Assembly (NCBI RefSeq): GCF_025742995.1
Contig: NZ_JAOVQM010000006.1
Span: 1 to 64,000, forward strand
Origin: Paracholeplasma manati
GTDB taxonomy: Bacteria > Bacillota_I > Bacilli_A > Acholeplasmatales > UBA5453
Length of the DNA stretch: 64,000 nucleotides
Direction: 5' to 3'
A program made the position numbers and the translations under genes. Each line of letters begins with the position of its first letter. Within the stretch, counting starts at the first letter, position 1. The notes below the pieces were generated by a model. That model saw only the letters and a list, made by a program, of their open reading frames with translations, was not told the origin of the DNA and made no database searches. This document shows, in pieces, positions 63,489 through 64,000 of this stretch.

Positions 63489-64000
63489 TCACCCACCCTT
63501 CGACGATACTTCGATTTGGTATGATGAATGGTTTAATGGATTCTCCCCTTGAATTGATATAACCAAACTCCAACATCTTTCGACTGATTTCTTTATTCAT
63601 CTTGAGAATGCTGTCGGTCATGGTACTTCTCAAATTGGCATCATAAAAGACCACACTGTTTAGGGTATTGGACAATTCACGTTCCACCATATATGACCCT
63701 GGAATCTTCGGTACTTCTCTCAAATGGGTCCATTGTTCTAAAATAATGTCTTGATGGGCTTTGTTCCAATTGAGTTGTTCAAAGGCTTCGATATTGGCAG
63801 TATTCCATAAGTATCTGGTACCAAGTGTATTGATCAAAGTATTTGAGAATAATACTTGGGTTTCAGTAGAATGCCACCACTGCATGAATGCCCAGGCATC
63901 GTCTTGTTTTTGGCTCTTTTTAAAGAGGATGCTCGCTTGTTGTGCCCCAGGCATGTCGCGGTGAATTTCACCTTCGCGTTCTACCCCAGGCACCAAGGCG
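63475..64000 (-). CDS. Extracellular sugar-binding protein, C-terminal part
   Basis: The frame is open at the right edge; about 175 C-terminal residues are visible. It has the family 1 extracellular solute-binding pattern: [19 protein letters not shown], a tryptophan-rich segment typical of sugar pockets, and a C-terminal helix bundle. It is in the place of the binding protein for permease pair B. The 5' part, including any lipobox, lies outside the window. Confidence 0.85.
   Translation of the reverse strand, partial: ALVPGVEREGEIHRDMPGAQQASILFKKSQKQDDAWAFMQWWHSTETQVLFSNTLINTLGTRYLWNTANIEAFEQLNWNKAHQDIILEQWTHLREVPKIPGSYMVERELSNTLNSVVFYDANLRSTMTDSILKMNKEISRKMLEFGYINSRGESIKPFIIPNRSIVEGWVNDHE

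Noticed and set aside
1-64000. CRISPR array, prophage or tRNA genes
   Set aside because: No regularly spaced repeats, no phage structural genes and no cloverleaf-like sequences were seen; the only tRNA-related elements are the T-boxes.
1-64000. Mycoplasma-type genetic code (TGA as Trp)
   Set aside because: TGA ends several genes (for example at 39,832 and 51,350), and Trp codons are TGG throughout the recognised proteins.

Overview
The window reads as a low-GC, single-membrane bacterium of the Bacillota/Mycoplasmatota type, most like an Acholeplasma-type lineage (Acholeplasmataceae or a relative). The reasons are strong AGGAGG-type ribosome-binding sites, lipobox lipoproteins without outer-membrane genes, T-box leaders, a YutG-type phosphatase, InlB-type repeats, and butyrate kinase with phosphate butyryltransferase. 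The genetic code is standard: TGA is used as a stop (for example in the lspA-like and GH13 genes), and the trpB leader carries a UGG specifier. The taxon is an inference; there is no rRNA or tRNA in the window to test it.

Positions 1-26,200 look like core genome. They hold two GGDEF proteins, small membrane and nucleotidyltransferase genes, an orphan trpB under a Trp T-box, yaaA, and an amino-acid ABC transporter under a T-box with an apparent Arg specifier whose 3' half is duplicated. Next come a flotillin, a transposase-derived DNA-binding protein that has lost its HUH motif, a split AhpF-like redox pair, buk-ptb, RNA-modification genes, a yutG homologue, a 35-codon basic peptide gene, a large secreted M6 protease, an amidase and a GH4 enzyme.

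Positions 26,200-43,500 look accessory and are more AT-rich by eye. They contain an AbiEi/AbiEii toxin-antitoxin pair and a decayed ABC ATPase. The most interesting stretch follows (29,124-39,414). It has a divergent HTH/tetratricopeptide-type regulator facing an unlisted 55-codon secreted-peptide gene. Behind the peptide gene, on the same strand, lie a sigma factor, a two-helix membrane protein, a degenerate Fic-like/nucleotidyltransferase fusion, a 2,240-residue RHS protein without a signal peptide, and a 98-residue partner. The layout suggests peptide-signalled expression of a giant RHS effector and resembles the sigma-factor/holin/giant-toxin order of clostridial toxin loci. A metal-efflux module (cadC-cadA-lspA) follows between two 35-bp direct repeats.

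Positions 43,500-45,900 are core again (RlmD-type methyltransferase, epimerase). Positions 45,926-64,000 form a long minus-strand carbohydrate locus best explained as beta-1,2-glucan use. A surface GH144 endo-glucanase cuts the polymer; ABC permeases and a binding protein (truncated at the window edge) import oligosaccharides; a cytosolic GH144, a GH94 phosphorylase of the 1,2-beta-oligoglucan type and a GH3 beta-glucosidase finish the job. A GH13 alpha-glucosidase, a DUF5696-like surface protein and an NHL/Yip1-like membrane protein are embedded in it. Two separate permease pairs are present but no ATPase gene, so a shared MsmX-type ATPase elsewhere is implied. An internal promoter with a LacI-type operator lies ahead of the cytosolic enzymes.
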